A DNA stretch of 64,000 nt from Phoronis australis (GCA_002633005.1 NMRA01000251.1:446636-510635); one strand, 5' to 3'; positions 51,401 through 62,023 are shown, counted from the stretch's first letter. Numbers and translations are program-made. The notes: generated by a model from the sequence alone, not told the origin.

Positions 51401-54400
51401 TATGGTAGAATGGTGCCGGGGAAAACAAAGACAAAACGTAGTTTTGATCCTAAATGAGTTGTGCGTCTACATGCATACGACCGTTGGCGTTGAGAACGCA
51501 TGCTACTGTTGCCTAAGGCCTCCGTGGTCATGAAGACAGCAAGTTGTGAAAAGAGATAAATGCTCACCCTAACTCCTTCATTCAATTACTAAATTGACAT
51601 TTCAATGTTTCGGTCTCGAGCTAAGGACATGCTTTAACCACCGATTCGAATTTTGTTATCCATTTCTTACTTGGTTTCGTATCAAGTCTCCCAGCACGTG
51701 ACGTGTACAGGTTATGTGTATAACAATGAACTGTGAGCTATTTACATATAAAAGTAGGTCAAATGTCACGAACAACAGTAGTTAGCTTTGGAACGGTACG
51801 TTTTAATGATAATTAAGTTAATAACGCACTGCAAAATCAGTTGACATTGCGAGTGAATGTTGCAATAGCAAACATATTTAAGGCTTGTATAGGTTATGTG
51901 TACCGAAAACACGTTTTCACCAAATAATTAACCGAAGACCAAGATTTTCACTTGTCCCAGTTTAATCGGCTTTTTCTCAGCTTCATCAAATCGACTGTAT
52001 TTGAACTTAAGAATACAAGTTCTTGAAAACGGCTCGGTGGATTTCGCGGAAACTTTCCAAATTTAATATTTAGTAATCAGTCTCAAAAATGCTGTTAGGA
52101 TTTTCAATATAAAGGCCCATTTTTGGCGTAATGTAACAAAGACGAATACGACTTGCGTTTTTACAAAAATACCTTACGTTTTGTGAGTTGATTTGTCATA
52201 GAAACCAAACAAAAAGACTAATTGAAAATTCCTAACAGCGTTTCATTAAAATCGACGGAGGGGTTATTTTGCTATGAATGTACCTTTCTTAAAAATTTAA
52301 ATTTTGACTTAAAAAAGGTTTTTACGTAAAAATAATAATGGTACATTAATACAAAAAGTATTTTCATATTCCCTACTCTTTTTTCTTTAAATATACTAGT
52401 TAGAATAGAGGCCACTAAATAAGGTTGGAGATACCTTAAAAGACATCTAATACTCTATTTCCTCAAAGTAACTAAGACTTGGCTTCTGTTACCAGGAAGA
52501 CAATAAAAGCCCACAAAAGGTCCAAAACACATTGGAAAATCGCCTTTTTGTAGGGGTCACCAAGACTCATGAGAAATATTTAGAACTTTACTTATAACTG
52601 GTTAGACACCAATTTGGGGTAGCTTCAACATGTCAATGTTTTCAAACGGTGAATCTTTTCAGTTAAGAGATCAAACTTTGTTTTAAGAGACAGCAAAATG
52701 AGACGAGACGCAGCTTTAACTATGACAAAGTTCATCAATTTCGGACAAAAATAATTGGCAAATTTGTTTTGTTTACATTTTTCAAGGGCTTCTAACATGA
52801 TGGTGAATGTTTACAATTTTTCAAAACATTGTTTGATGGCAGCTACGGTAGAGCACTTGGACAAAGAAAAGCATTAATTTGGTGATAGAAGTATTCTTTC
52901 ATGGAGAAAATGAGAAAATAAAAATTCCCATGTCCGCCATACTGTGTCCGTAGTTGGTGAAATTTTATTGAAACACATAGAAAGACTAAAATAAGTAGAC
53001 CGTAGTTCCATGCTGTTAATAAAAATCTATACGTATACAACTGTTCATAGCTTTGAATGCTTTACCCTGAAGAGCAATATTGAGGATGCGTGTAACCCAT
53101 CTCACGCCTGGCTAAAAGGTTTGATTAAATAATTGTACTTAGGCTTGCAATTTCAGTGTCAAGCAACACTACACGTTGAAATTACTGTCAGTCCATGCTC
53201 GGGTAAACCACCACGTTTTCAAAAATTTCCTGTTAATTGCATTCTATATTGTTCAGCTTAAGGCCACAAATTCATTTTAGACTTCTCAACGTAAATTCCT
53301 GGAAGTTCAACGGAATGGATGGAATGGACGGGTTAGTAGTAGGAGTAGCTATCATTTTGAAATTTACGTTAACAAGTTCAAATATTTGTCACTGATAAGT
53401 TTGTCGTTAACTAAACAACGTCAATCAACAACAGACCATAAAATATTATGAACTTGTTAACTTAACACTACCATCTAGTTCCCTTAGTTCTCATATTTTA
53501 TCTACCATTTACTGGTTGAAACAGTTTCTAATACAATGTTTACAGGAGAGGCACAAAGTTCGCAGGAGAGGCACAGAGTTCACACGACAGGCAAAGTGGC
53601 AGCATTATCACTAGCCTAAAAATGCCAGTGTTTTAATTTGTTGCCTCACAAGAATCGCCTTTAAGACATCTCAAAACATATTCAGTCTCTGCCATACATG
53701 AATTGATGAACACGGCTATAGATATAAGCATGAAAGTTTTGAGACATCCAATTGAGGTATCAAAATACAGAAAATGAAAGTGCTCCGAGGAGCGACACTT
53801 GGCGAAATTAACCAAAAAAAACACATTAGAGATGACCCGAAAAGACGACGACAGAGATGATGACAAAGATGACTGATATGATGACGATGGTGACGATGAT
53901 GGACAATGCAAGTTATGATATTATTCATATGACGAACGTAGATGTCAGAAATCACTAAGAGATAGGCTACAGTCTTGAGCGACACTTGGCGAAATTAACT
54001 GAAGAGAAGACGACGTCGGAGATGGTGACCACGATGACAAATATGATGATGGTGGTGGAGATGATGAACATCATCGTAACATTCATATGACGAACTTAGA
54101 TGTCATAAATCATTAAGAAATAGGCTACAGTCTAGTTCAATAGAAGCTAAACCAACATCAATGCACTCAACAAAGGAACAGCGTTATCAGAAATCTCAAA
54201 TGAAATAACTCGAAAAGTAGACGTCTTAGCAAAAAATGAAAAACATCTTCTGAAAGCCCTTTCAAAACTATATCTAAATTGATAGTATCACACAATTCCG
54301 TAATTTTTTCGAAAAAAATTAAATTTCGCGTTTTTTTAAAGAAATTCAAAGTCAAATATCTCGAAAATGGTAAGTCTGAGAAAAAAGTGTTACAGTTCAT

Positions 54401-57400
54401 TTGAAAGGGTATACCTTAGAGAATTCACATGCAAAAATTCAAAGGAATTGGCCCTATATTGCGCCCTCTACAGGAGAAAACGTTTTTTTCCCGAAATCGA
54501 GGTGCGCATGCGCGAATGCCAATATTTCCGCCATCTTTAACCGGAAGTAAACAATTTCCGGTACACATGTAGTGCACATCTGGTCCATTAATTGGGCAGA
54601 GTTTCAAATCTGTACATAAAAAATTGTAGCCTCCAGAAGCCTTTGAATCTTAAAATGAAAACAAAATGGCCACCACAGCCGCCATCTTGGATCCTATTAT
54701 GACGAAAAACAATAGGCTTCCAGTACTTCCGCAACTACGTGTTATGTGTAAATTTCGTCATGATTGGACGAAAATTGCGACCTGTATCGTGGAAGAGCAA
54801 CTTACTTGGCGAAATTTAATTTCGCCAAGTAAAAATTAAGTCCAATACTCAAATACCGGAATTAGCTTACTTGAGTTAGTGACGTTGCATCCATCTCTCA
54901 CGGACTTCAGTTTGGCTAGTGGTGTTGCTGTCGTTGTGGTCAATAGGTGATATTTAACCAGACGACACCGCATCGAAGTCATAGGGCAGTGTCCTGACCT
55001 AGATACCGCAACGTTGAAACACCACCTATTGACCAGAACAATACTAACACCACTAGCCAGTCCGTGAAAGACAGACGTAACATCGCTAACTCAAGTAAGC
55101 AAATTCCAGTATATGCCTTAAGTTTTTTCTGTATGGTGATACATAAACGTATGACCTAAGAGTGCGTGTCTTTTGAGGTAAGCGATCTGGATACATAATT
55201 GCTCACGATAACAAGATAACAACGTCAGTTTCCGAGTATTTCTAACTCCTGGCAAGGGTGACACTTGTAACCTTTCATATGATAGGTATTGCTAGAGAAA
55301 ACACTCGCCTTTTAGCCAGTTTATGAATGGGAGAGAGGGTACAACCGTTTGCCTCAGTCCAAAGTAGACAATTGTCAGTGAAGTTTTGCTTGCAGATTAA
55401 CTACCGGTGTTAACCTTTCCCACTTACCAAAACTTGGGTAAAAGTGAAGTTTCACCTCTAATGACAAAGCGACTTAAGTCAAGGTTTTAATGGTACACCA
55501 ATTAACTATCAGTATGCTTTAGAGACTGTTTAGAGTGTAATCAAGGTGATTACCTAACTAGCACGCAATTACAACAGAATAATGGAGTTTTACGTAATCA
55601 GTGGAAAGGAGGCGAAAAAACCTTTGACAATGAGATTCCTGTTGGAGTAATTATACACATATACAGAGGTCGGATGTTTACTTTCAACTTCAAAAATTTG
55701 TCAACAAGATAAGAAAATGTGAATTCATCACAAGTACATCTTGTGTAACAGCCGTAAAAATGGAAATTTGTAATATTTTGATTATTTGCCGCAAAGATAG
55801 TTAGCTTTTCAAAAATGAAAGATGAGAAAAGTATAAATTTTGTGCAAATTTTCTGAAAGAATACCGTATTTAACACAGCAAGGGTTCAATTTGTGATACT
55901 AAGGTGGGGGCTTTTTACAAACCCCTCTTTAACAGTAACAATGTCATGCAATTTTGACTTAAAGGTGTATTTGCATGCTCCTAACTATGCTAATGTATAA
56001 CAATGCTATTTGAACATCATCTATGCTAAACAAAGTGCAATTGTATTCAATGACAACTTGTACATGTGAAAACAACAAATTCTGCAAATAAGTGACCCTC
56101 GCACTAATGACATACCTTGAGGGCTCACATAACCCGCATCATGCAGTGTTATTCCCCAACACCATGTCACGATACTTACCGGACACGGCTGAGTAATTTA
56201 CGGCGGATCACATTCCATGTAAAACTCGTTTTTAAAACTTTTAACAATTTTCAACCTACTTCATACTCATATCGTTGCTATATGCTGAGTTTCTAACTAA
56301 TTTGACCAAGCAATCACAGAGATAAGGAATTAGCGTGCAAGTTCCACATTAAGTGTCATAAAAAGTTGGATCATGTATCCATTACATAAAAATTTAAATT
56401 CAACAGAAAAAGGTTTTCTTGAACTAATATTAATTTCTCACTGGACCCATGATTTCTATTTGCCAGTTAGTGGCATTAAAAGCACTTTTCAAGGCAAGCA
56501 GCAAGTTGTGCACTAATTTTGAACAAAAATATTTGCCTAAATTGTCCGTTTTCAATTTTCAAGGGATTCTGACACTATAGTGAGTGGCTTCAATTTTTCG
56601 AAATGTTGTTTGCTGGTAGCTCCACCTCAAGTCCGTAATACTCCTCTCTTACTCCTCTCTTGGTGGCTAAATGTGAAATTTTACTGTATTTAGGTACTGG
56701 GCATGAAAGACGAAGCATTGCATTCTTTAACCTGAAGGAATCAATGATCAAGCATGACTATAACTGTTCTCATGAGAAACAGAAGCCAACCACTTACCTT
56801 CACACTTCAACCCCTGTCTAACCAACCCCCACAGCATTTCGCCACAGAAGTCACAGAAGTGCGGAGACTTGTATGAGTGTACAAACAGCACATGAGGTCG
56901 TATCTGTAACTCCTCGATGGACGTGTTGGCTAGAAAGGAACAAGTTTTTTGAATACTAGCGAAATATGTCATACAAAAATTGTGACCATTACATGACGCA
57001 TACCAACCGACATCGGTGTGTATGTATAAGGAAACACACACATACAAGTCACACAATATACAAGTTTGCTACTAAATCCAGATTAGTAATATTTAAGCAA
57101 AAAAACAGTTGAAAGATGGCAGAACCCAAGCTCAAAACACATTTGCAGAGAGCCAGTGAAAATATAAGTCAGTGGAACAAGCATACAAACTTACCCAGAC
57201 TGCACCACATGTTGGCATATTGCTTGTGATAGAACTTCACATACACAAGAAAACGCGAGAATGAGGATATTTTTTACAACCTTACACTTCAGTTTGAATA
57301 ATGACTGACTGACCAATCAACTTTCGAATTTGCCATTAAACAAATTACTACCAGTATTCATTTAATGAAACAACAACTGAATGTGGAAACAGTGCCATTG

Positions 57401-58035
57401 TTCAATATGATACAGAGGTCAACGAAGTTAACATACAAACCACCATGCATGACATGTATTAGTTTCAAACAACATGATTTAAAAATGTGAAATAAACAGA
57501 AAAAAACGATAGACAGAGAAATTGGGAAATAACGTGAATTTCAAACAGTCTGCACGATTTTACAAACAAAAGGACTTGCTTCAGTAGACCCAGGAGGTCA
57601 CAAAGTAAGTCAGCTGTATGATAGTAACAACAATATTAGGACAATGGAGCCATAGGCACATTTCACAGTAAATACGCGCCCCTGTGTTAAACAAACCTAA
57701 ACCAGAAGCTTTCACCTCCAATTGGCCTCTGTACAAAATACTTAAAAACAAAAAAATTGTGATAGCTTAGTTTTAAGGGTATATTTTTCCTATCAGGAAT
57801 TGCCCTCATAGAATCAAATGGATGGGATCATTGCCACTGGAAACTCTGCGTAACTACCAAAGACACGCTAATATCCTACAAGAGAAGACATCTTACCTGA
57901 CAAGACGACCTCAATGAGGACACCTTCAGTCACTTCGCTAGCGTTGGTGACCAGTTTAAGTAGTTCAGCCTCGGCACCGTCATGACGGAATAGTAAGATC
58001 TTATCGCTCAGGCCATAGAAGTTATGCTCCGGAAA
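27299..58035 (-). CDS. PRKD: Protein kinase D (PRKD) orthologue, incomplete at both ends
   Basis: Thirteen distinct minus-strand exons give 576 in-frame codons. In order: N-terminal ubiquitin-like region ([14 protein letters not shown]), C1a ([20 protein letters not shown] ... [17 protein letters not shown]), Ser-rich linker, C1b ([18 protein letters not shown] ... CKFNCHKKC), acidic linker, PH domain ([34 protein letters not shown]), then the kinase N-lobe with [12 protein letters not shown], the catalytic lysine in VAIK, and αD/αE up to RITKYLISQ. PKDs are cytosolic Ser/Thr kinases recruited to membranes by diacylglycerol through C1 domains, activated by PKC and acting in Golgi trafficking and stress signalling. 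The first coding exon and all exons after αE (HCDLKPEN loop, DFG, C-lobe) are missing from the window. Two exons occur twice because of the 4.4-kb repeated segment. The gene converges on CARD gene B. Confidence 0.93.
27404..31858. other. PRKD: PRKD intron before the last found exon
   Basis: 4.5 kb, non-coding, with a MITE at 28687-29003 and AT-rich sequence elsewhere. Confidence 0.6.
28687..29003 (+). mobile_element. MITE-like element, partner of 12990-13350
   Basis: The left end AAGGGATACCGAACCC and the right end GGTTTAGTATCCTTCTT are imperfect inverted repeats; the interior matches 12990-13350. Confidence 0.55.
31859..31915 (-). CDS. PRKD: PRKD exon: kinase β4
   Basis: [19 protein letters not shown], 19 codons, phase 0, acceptor TTTACAG, donor GTGGGT. 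Too short to give an ATG-initiated open frame; found by homology. Confidence 0.93.
33183..33289 (-). CDS. PRKD: PRKD exon: catalytic lysine
   Basis: [20 protein letters not shown], then [16 protein letters not shown]. It carries the VAIK lysine and the αC glutamate. Acceptor TTTTCAG, donor GTGATG. Confidence 0.96.
33910..34023 (-). CDS. PRKD: PRKD exon: kinase glycine loop
   Basis: [20 protein letters not shown] then GIVYG; phase 1 to 1, donor GTAGGG. It contains the nucleotide-binding G-x-G-x-x-G. Confidence 0.95.
35243..35495 (-). CDS. PRKD: PRKD exon: end of PH domain and linker
   Basis: [15 protein letters not shown], then [17 protein letters not shown] and [12 protein letters not shown]. 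84 codons plus one base; acceptor TTGAGCAG, donor GTTTGT. Confidence 0.95.
35770..36165. repeat. Long imperfect inverted repeat (foldback element)
   Basis: The left half, from CACAATTGGCTAGACTTCAA to GGACTGCAAAACCCAATGG, matches the reverse complement of the right half, CATTGGGTTTTGCAGACC to GACCAATTGCTGAA. Each arm holds degenerate tandem TGGTTTTGAAGTCCGGCCA units. It lies in a PRKD intron. Confidence 0.65.
36708..36785 (-). CDS. PRKD: PRKD exon: middle of PH domain
   Basis: [20 protein letters not shown] to YFK, 26 codons, phase 0 at both ends, donor [15 protein letters not shown] is a strong PKD PH signature. Confidence 0.95.
37435..38105. repeat. Minisatellite derived from the PRKD PH exon/intron junction
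   Basis: Nine tandem units of about 73-77 bp, each holding a version of GTGGTCCTAGTTAGTGAAG and TACCATTGAGTTTGATTCA. The unit matches the 3' end of exon 38106-38229 with its donor. Most units alternate between two types (A: CTAGTTAGTGAAGTG; B: CTACTTGGTGAAGAGC), giving a ~147-bp higher-order period. Confidence 0.9.
38106..38229 (-). CDS. PRKD: PRKD exon: start of PH domain
   Basis: [18 protein letters not shown] then [16 protein letters not shown], matching the PKD PH-domain start. Donor GTAATC, phase 2 to 0. The last ~25 bases and the donor are the source of the adjacent minisatellite. Confidence 0.92.
39083..39242 (-). CDS. PRKD: PRKD exon: acidic linker between C1b and PH
   Basis: It reads [17 protein letters not shown], then [18 protein letters not shown]. 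Acceptor GTTTCAG, donor GTGTCA; phases 1 to 2 fit both neighbours. The acidic block corresponds to the acidic region between C1b and PH in PKDs. Confidence 0.85.
41334..41408 (-). CDS. PRKD: PRKD exon: second half of C1b
   Basis: [18 protein letters not shown] gives the remaining zinc ligands of C1b. Phase 1 in, phase 1 out, donor GTAAGG. The acceptor is preceded by a (GTATT)n run instead of a normal pyrimidine tract. Confidence 0.93.
41413..41440. repeat. AATAC pentanucleotide microsatellite at a splice acceptor
   Basis: About five copies of AATAC on the plus strand, ending a few bases before the acceptor of PRKD exon 41334-41408 on the minus strand. Confidence 0.85.
43152..43374 (-). CDS. 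PRKD: PRKD exon: linker and first half of C1b (downstream copy)
   Basis: Same protein as 47549-47771, with silent changes (for example TCA/TCC Ser and CGA/CGT Arg). Splice sites are intact. Confidence 0.75.
43940..44100 (-). CDS. PRKD: PRKD exon: second half of C1a (downstream copy)
   Basis: Same protein as 48341-48501. Either an allelic copy misplaced in assembly or a real exon duplication. Splice sites are intact. Confidence 0.75.
47549..47771 (-). CDS. PRKD: PRKD exon: linker and first half of C1b (upstream copy)
   Basis: [19 protein letters not shown], then [18 protein letters not shown] and [19 protein letters not shown]. Acceptor TTTCTAG, donor GTCAGT (phase 1). Protein identical to 43152-43374. 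Confidence 0.9.
48341..48501 (-). CDS. PRKD: PRKD exon: second half of C1a and Ser-rich linker (upstream copy)
   Basis: [17 protein letters not shown] completes the C1a zinc site, followed by [17 protein letters not shown]. It starts in phase 1 and ends in phase 0 before GTAAAC. The protein is identical to the copy at 43940-44100; the few base differences are silent. Confidence 0.9.
51120..52450 (-). repeat. Dispersed repeat R3, inverted copy
   Basis: The reverse complement matches 8570-9690 and 59200-60430. Part of it (46690-47281) is repeated in unit 1 of the duplicated segment, so unit 1 ends inside this element. Confidence 0.6.
52451..53784. other. PRKD intron sequence, no feature seen
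   Basis: AT-rich and non-coding. I see nothing in it that I can name. Confidence 0.5.
53785..54135. repeat. Two tandem ~190-bp units with GAT/GAC runs
   Basis: Each unit runs from GCGACACTTGGCGAAATTAA through a GATGATGACGATG stretch to CATATGACGAACNTAGATGT and ATAGGCTACAGTCT. Second unit about 53977-54135. Confidence 0.7.
54804..54834. repeat. 14-bp inverted repeat, ACTTGGCGAAAT
   Basis: TTACTTGGCGAAAT and ATTTCGCCAAGTAA flank TTA. The same motif opens both 190-bp units at 53785-54135, so it may be an end of an element. Confidence 0.7.
54848..55116. mobile_element. Foldback MITE with ~105-bp inverted arms
   Basis: The left arm (ATACCGGAATTAGCTTACTT ... GGCTAGTGGTGTTG ... GTCAATAGGTG) matches the reverse complement of the right arm (CACCTATTGACC ... 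CACCACTAGCCAGTCCGTGA ... GTAAGCAAATTCCAGTAT). Confidence 0.75.
56798..56929 (-). CDS. PRKD: PRKD exon: first half of C1a
   Basis: It codes for [12 protein letters not shown] through [20 protein letters not shown], with the first His and the first three Cys zinc ligands of C1a. Acceptor TTTCTAG, donor GTAAGT (phase 1). Confidence 0.95.
57897..58035 (-). CDS. PRKD: PRKD exon: N-terminal ubiquitin-like region
   Basis: Acceptor CTTTCTAG, 46 codons from [19 protein letters not shown] to GVLIEVVLS, donor GTAAGA, phase 0 to 1. It matches the PKD segment just before C1a. The preceding exon, which should end at phase 0, was not found up to 64000. Confidence 0.9.
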
Positions 58036-58632
58036 CTAGAAAGGAAATGAACACGTGAACAAAATGGTGTTAGACAGGACATCATATTAAACACTGCAGT
58101 TCTGCTAACCATAAACACACCGTAGTCCTGTAAAATGACAGATTTGTAGAAATTTGTATGAGGGCCGGTCAAATATCTTATCTAAGAACAAGGCATACTT
58201 CATTGTGATCATGCCATTCCTATGGTAAGTAGACATCTAGACACAATCAAAATTTAACTCTATGATTTTCTTTTTCTTTTCTCCTCTTCACATTGTTGAA
58301 ACAAGTCCGCAGGACACCGTTAATTAACTACTGTACAAATCACATGTATGGATTGAAAATACCACAAAAAGTTCAAAACTGCAGAGATGAACACACATTT
58401 CATTAATTAAAAACAACTGCATTCTTCGTGTCTATAGAGAACCATGTATAAGCCATTACAAAGACCTAAAGTAATAGTGCCAACCTGGCTGTTTTTAATA
58501 CATTTACAAAGGCACACTCTCAGACTTCCACCAACTTTCTACGGTAATTTTGCACTTATTAAAACTCACCACATTTACCACATCCAAAATAACCTGTAAA
58601 AATATTAGTTTGTCCCTCATGTATTTTGCACA
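58036..58632. other. Upstream of the first PRKD exon found
   Basis: Probably intron of PRKD. No upstream coding exon could be identified here. Confidence 0.4.
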
Positions 58633-59141
58633 TTAAAGGGCCGGTCATACTAACGTCAACACGTCGATGGTTTGGGGAGTTGCGGTCAGTATGAATGCTT
58701 AACTCCAGTCCTGGATCAAAGTAAACAGCTCCAGTTAACATCGCTGTTAACAGGTGGATTTAACAGCGCAGCAACAATGCTGCAGTGCAGTATGAACGGT
58801 TAACTTTGGTCCAATCGAAGTTATCGCCAGGTGTCACTGTTATTGTCAACAGTTACAGGGTAGTGCCACCACTAATAGCTGCTTATATTTTGCTCTAATA
58901 ATAACCAATCGATTTAAAAATAACTTCAATGTCAGTCAGCACATGTAAATGTTCCCAAATTGTCACATTGAAAAAAATCCTAGCGTGCAGCGCTACCTTG
59001 CGATAACTTTGATGACGACAGCGTCACCTACTGTTTACTTCGATGTACATTAACTACCGGAGCCAATAAGAATGGTCCAGTTAACTTCGCTGTTTACGTC
59101 AACGCTCAGACCGAAGTTAAGTCAATATGAAAGGGCTTTAA
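58633..59141. mobile_element. TTAA-flanked MITE (piggyBac-like target site)
   Basis: It is bounded by TTAA on both sides. The ends AGGGCCGGTCATACTAACGT and (reverse strand) AGCCCTTTCATATTGACTTA are imperfect inverted repeats. 509 bp, non-coding, with repeated GTTAACTTCGCTGT-like words inside. Confidence 0.65.
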
Positions 59142-59199
59142 GGCTACTTTGTGAGAATTTCATTCCTCACCAAATTCACACAGCACAAATTTGAAAATA

Positions 59200-60430
59200 T
59201 CAAGGCAAAGCCTGGTCATTAATTCTAGCAATACGTACCTCTTTAAGGTTACTTATTTCAAACCCTTCAAAACCTTTGTTCTAATCCCTATACCAAAAAC
59301 AGGCTATGTCAACTAGTAAAAGTATTCTAAAAGAAAAAAGATCAGTGATGATGATAATATGTTTAATATTTATGTGTCATTATTATTAATTCGTAATCAC
59401 CTCTTAAGTCAAAATTTCATTTTTAAGAAAGGTACATTCACAGCAAAATAACCTCTTGGTTGATTTTAATGAAACCCTTTTTAAATGAAAATTTCAGAAT
59501 TTATCTCGAAAACGTTGTTAGGGATTAGGCGTTTAAAAGGAAAATCCAAACAGCGTTTTTGAGATTCATGAATGAATATTAAAATTGGAAAGTTTCAGTA
59601 AAATTCACCAAGGCGCTTTCAAGACCTCGTGTTCCTAAGTTCAAATTAAGTCAATTTGCTGAAGTTGCGAAAAGCAGAAAACATTGCTTGTCTTCAAAAT
59701 CAGGCACTTATCACTTAATTATTCAAAGAAAACTTGTTTTTGGTCAATGTAACCTAACCATGTTCGCTACTTCAACATTCACTCACAATGTCAACAGATT
59801 TTGCAGTGCGTAATTAACTTAAGTATCACTAAAATGATTTAACTTTGTGAACATATCTGGAGTATAACTAAGACAAAGGTGGGGACAGGTAAGTTGTGAT
59901 ACACACCACACACCGAGAGTCTGATATCAAGAAACCTAGTAAGACATGGACAACAGAAATCGAGTCTGTGGTTAAAGCACGCTGTGAGCACGAGATCAAA
60001 CAGCGAAATATCAAATTACCGATTAAATTAATGAATTTGTGTGAGGGTTTATCTTTTTTCACAACTCGCTGTGTTAGTGAACACTAAGTCACTGAGGAAG
60101 GGCGGCGACTCGGTACACTCGCTCTCAACAGCTGTATCCATGCAGACGAAAACTCCCTCAGGATCAAAACTATGTTTTGTATTAGTTTTTCGCGGCATCT
60201 TTCTATGCTATGTACACATCACTGACAAAATATTATGGCGACTCACTGAATGAAAGAACTGATACAGAGCTGCTCTGTGCCTGACAGGAGACTCGATTTG
60301 AGTGACAGCCCTGTAACCTTTGAACTTCGATAAGCACTTAACAAATTTCCTAGCGGTTGAAGGTGGTTCTGTGAATCTTTTTTCTCGATATACAGTATGC
60401 ATTTTGAGAATGAAGATAAGGTCTGTTGCT
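59200..60430 (+). repeat. Dispersed repeat R3, copy 3
   Basis: It aligns with 8570-9690 in order and orientation; its right part matches the reverse complement of 46780-47210 (TTATCTTCATTCTC-type end and the CTTTTTTCACAACT region). Confidence 0.6.
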
Positions 60431-60601
60431 AGATATATTTGAAATAATGTAAAAGCTGCTAATTTTTATGAAAAATGTTCAAAATAACCTGAACAATGCT
60501 GGACGACCTTTACTATCCGTTTAGTTACCGTTTAGTTATATGATTAAACAATGAACTCAGGTATGATACGCACTTGTATAGTATCAAGTACCTAAATCAC
60601 A

Positions 60602-62023
60602 GGCGAGGAACAACATGACCGCCAGTCCTCCAAATCTGACTCACCACAAAACAGTACCTACGGGGATCAAATGGGACCGCCGCACCAGAAAATGGACCAA
60701 CGCACCTAACAACATGACCACCCACCAAAAAAACAGGACCGCCAGGGACTGAAACCACAATAACAAACAGGCTAAGTTTTATTGCCAGTCAATTACTGTA
60801 GGCCTACACAGATCATACAATGGGTCTTTATACATATGCATATGCAGGTCGTATGATGATTAAACCACCAAAATCTTTGGTGCGGAACAGGACACTTCGC
60901 TTTGTAAAACGCGGCGCTTTTGAGTTTTATTTCGCCAGGCTCTGCTGCGGTATGCGACTTAACAACTGAACGAAGGTCAACATTTAAAATTAATAAATCT
61001 AACCACAAATAAACCACATTGCACGCTTTTGAGCTAAATAATTATAATTTTATCTACTACTTAAGTTTTAGAATAAAATGAAATTCATTTTCTCCAATTT
61101 GACGTTTTAGTCAAGTAAAACAAAAACGGACATTCTGGCTCTCGCGTGAAGCATCATCATTACTAGCCCTTGTGTAAAAAACTGATCAAGTAAAATCTTC
61201 ACAGAATTAGATAAGTGTAATTAAAGACACTCTTCCTTGAGTAACTAAATTATTATCGGCGCTCGGGAAAAATTGTCGTTATTCTGCTGCTAAAATTGTG
61301 ATGTGTTCCATTAGGTCGGCTTTCAATGGCTAGTTTCTTTTTTCCCTGATTCTTCAATCAGCTATTCTTCTCTTTTACGAGGTTGCATACATGGCACAAC
61401 AAATTATCGAAACAGGTTTTTTAGTTATTAGATTTTAGTATTTAATACGAGCAGACCGAATTTGAGAACAAATCATGCTGCGGCGGAGTTGTCATCATCT
61501 TACGAAAGATGTCGCAAAATCTTAGGAAATGGCGCGCTTCTTTGTTACAATTGGCAAAGAATTATGAAAGGAAATGATATTCATTAAATTGTTGTTCACT
61601 CAAATGGCCGCAACCTGCAAGGTGAGTGCTAATTTACTCCTAGATTTTGCATGCGCCTACATGTTGATATAAGTTTTACGACAAGGCAACGAGCAGAACT
61701 ACCCGGGCTGTGGAAAATTTCGGGGTCTAACTACTCTAACAGAGCTCAACACGGAGTGCTACCAAGCTGTATTTTGACGACAGTCTTTACACAGCTAGCT
61801 GATCAGTTACGTCATAACCCGCAGTATCACACAAAGGCATTGATAACTACATTTTGTCTGGCGGTCATGTTCAGTCTCCGGCAGTCCTGTTTGTGGTGGG
61901 GCGGTCATGTTTTTAGGTGCGTCAGTCTCATTTTTTGGTGCGGCGGTCCCATTTGATCCCCGTAGGTCCTGTTTAGGGTGAGTCGGTCCGATTTGGAGGA
62001 CTGGTTGTCATGTTTTTCTCACC
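60602..62023. mobile_element. 1.4-kb DNA-transposon-like element with ~150-bp inverted ends
   Basis: The left end (ACATGACCGCCAGTCCTCCA, CCTACGGGGATCAAATGGGA, GGACCGCC) is mirrored by the right end (TCCCATTTGATCCCCGTAGG, GGAGGACTGGTTGTCATGT). The ends contain short tandem GACCGCC/GGTGCG units of ~30 bp. Inside lies copy 3 of repeat R2. No intact transposase is visible. Confidence 0.75.
61150..61825 (+). repeat. Dispersed repeat R2, copy 3
   Basis: It aligns with 25260-26010. It contains ATGGCCGCAACCTGCAAG followed by donor GTGAGTG (about 61602-61626), matching ATGGGCAAG|GTGAGTG in copy 2. Confidence 0.65.

Larger units (their letters stand above)
47283..51707. repeat. 4.4-kb tandem duplicated segment, unit 2
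   Basis: It begins right after the N at 47282 with AACAAAAGGGCAAATGACAG. Relative to unit 1 it has an extra ~45 bp near 49425-49470 and lacks ~40 bp at the N at 50344. Confidence 0.95.
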
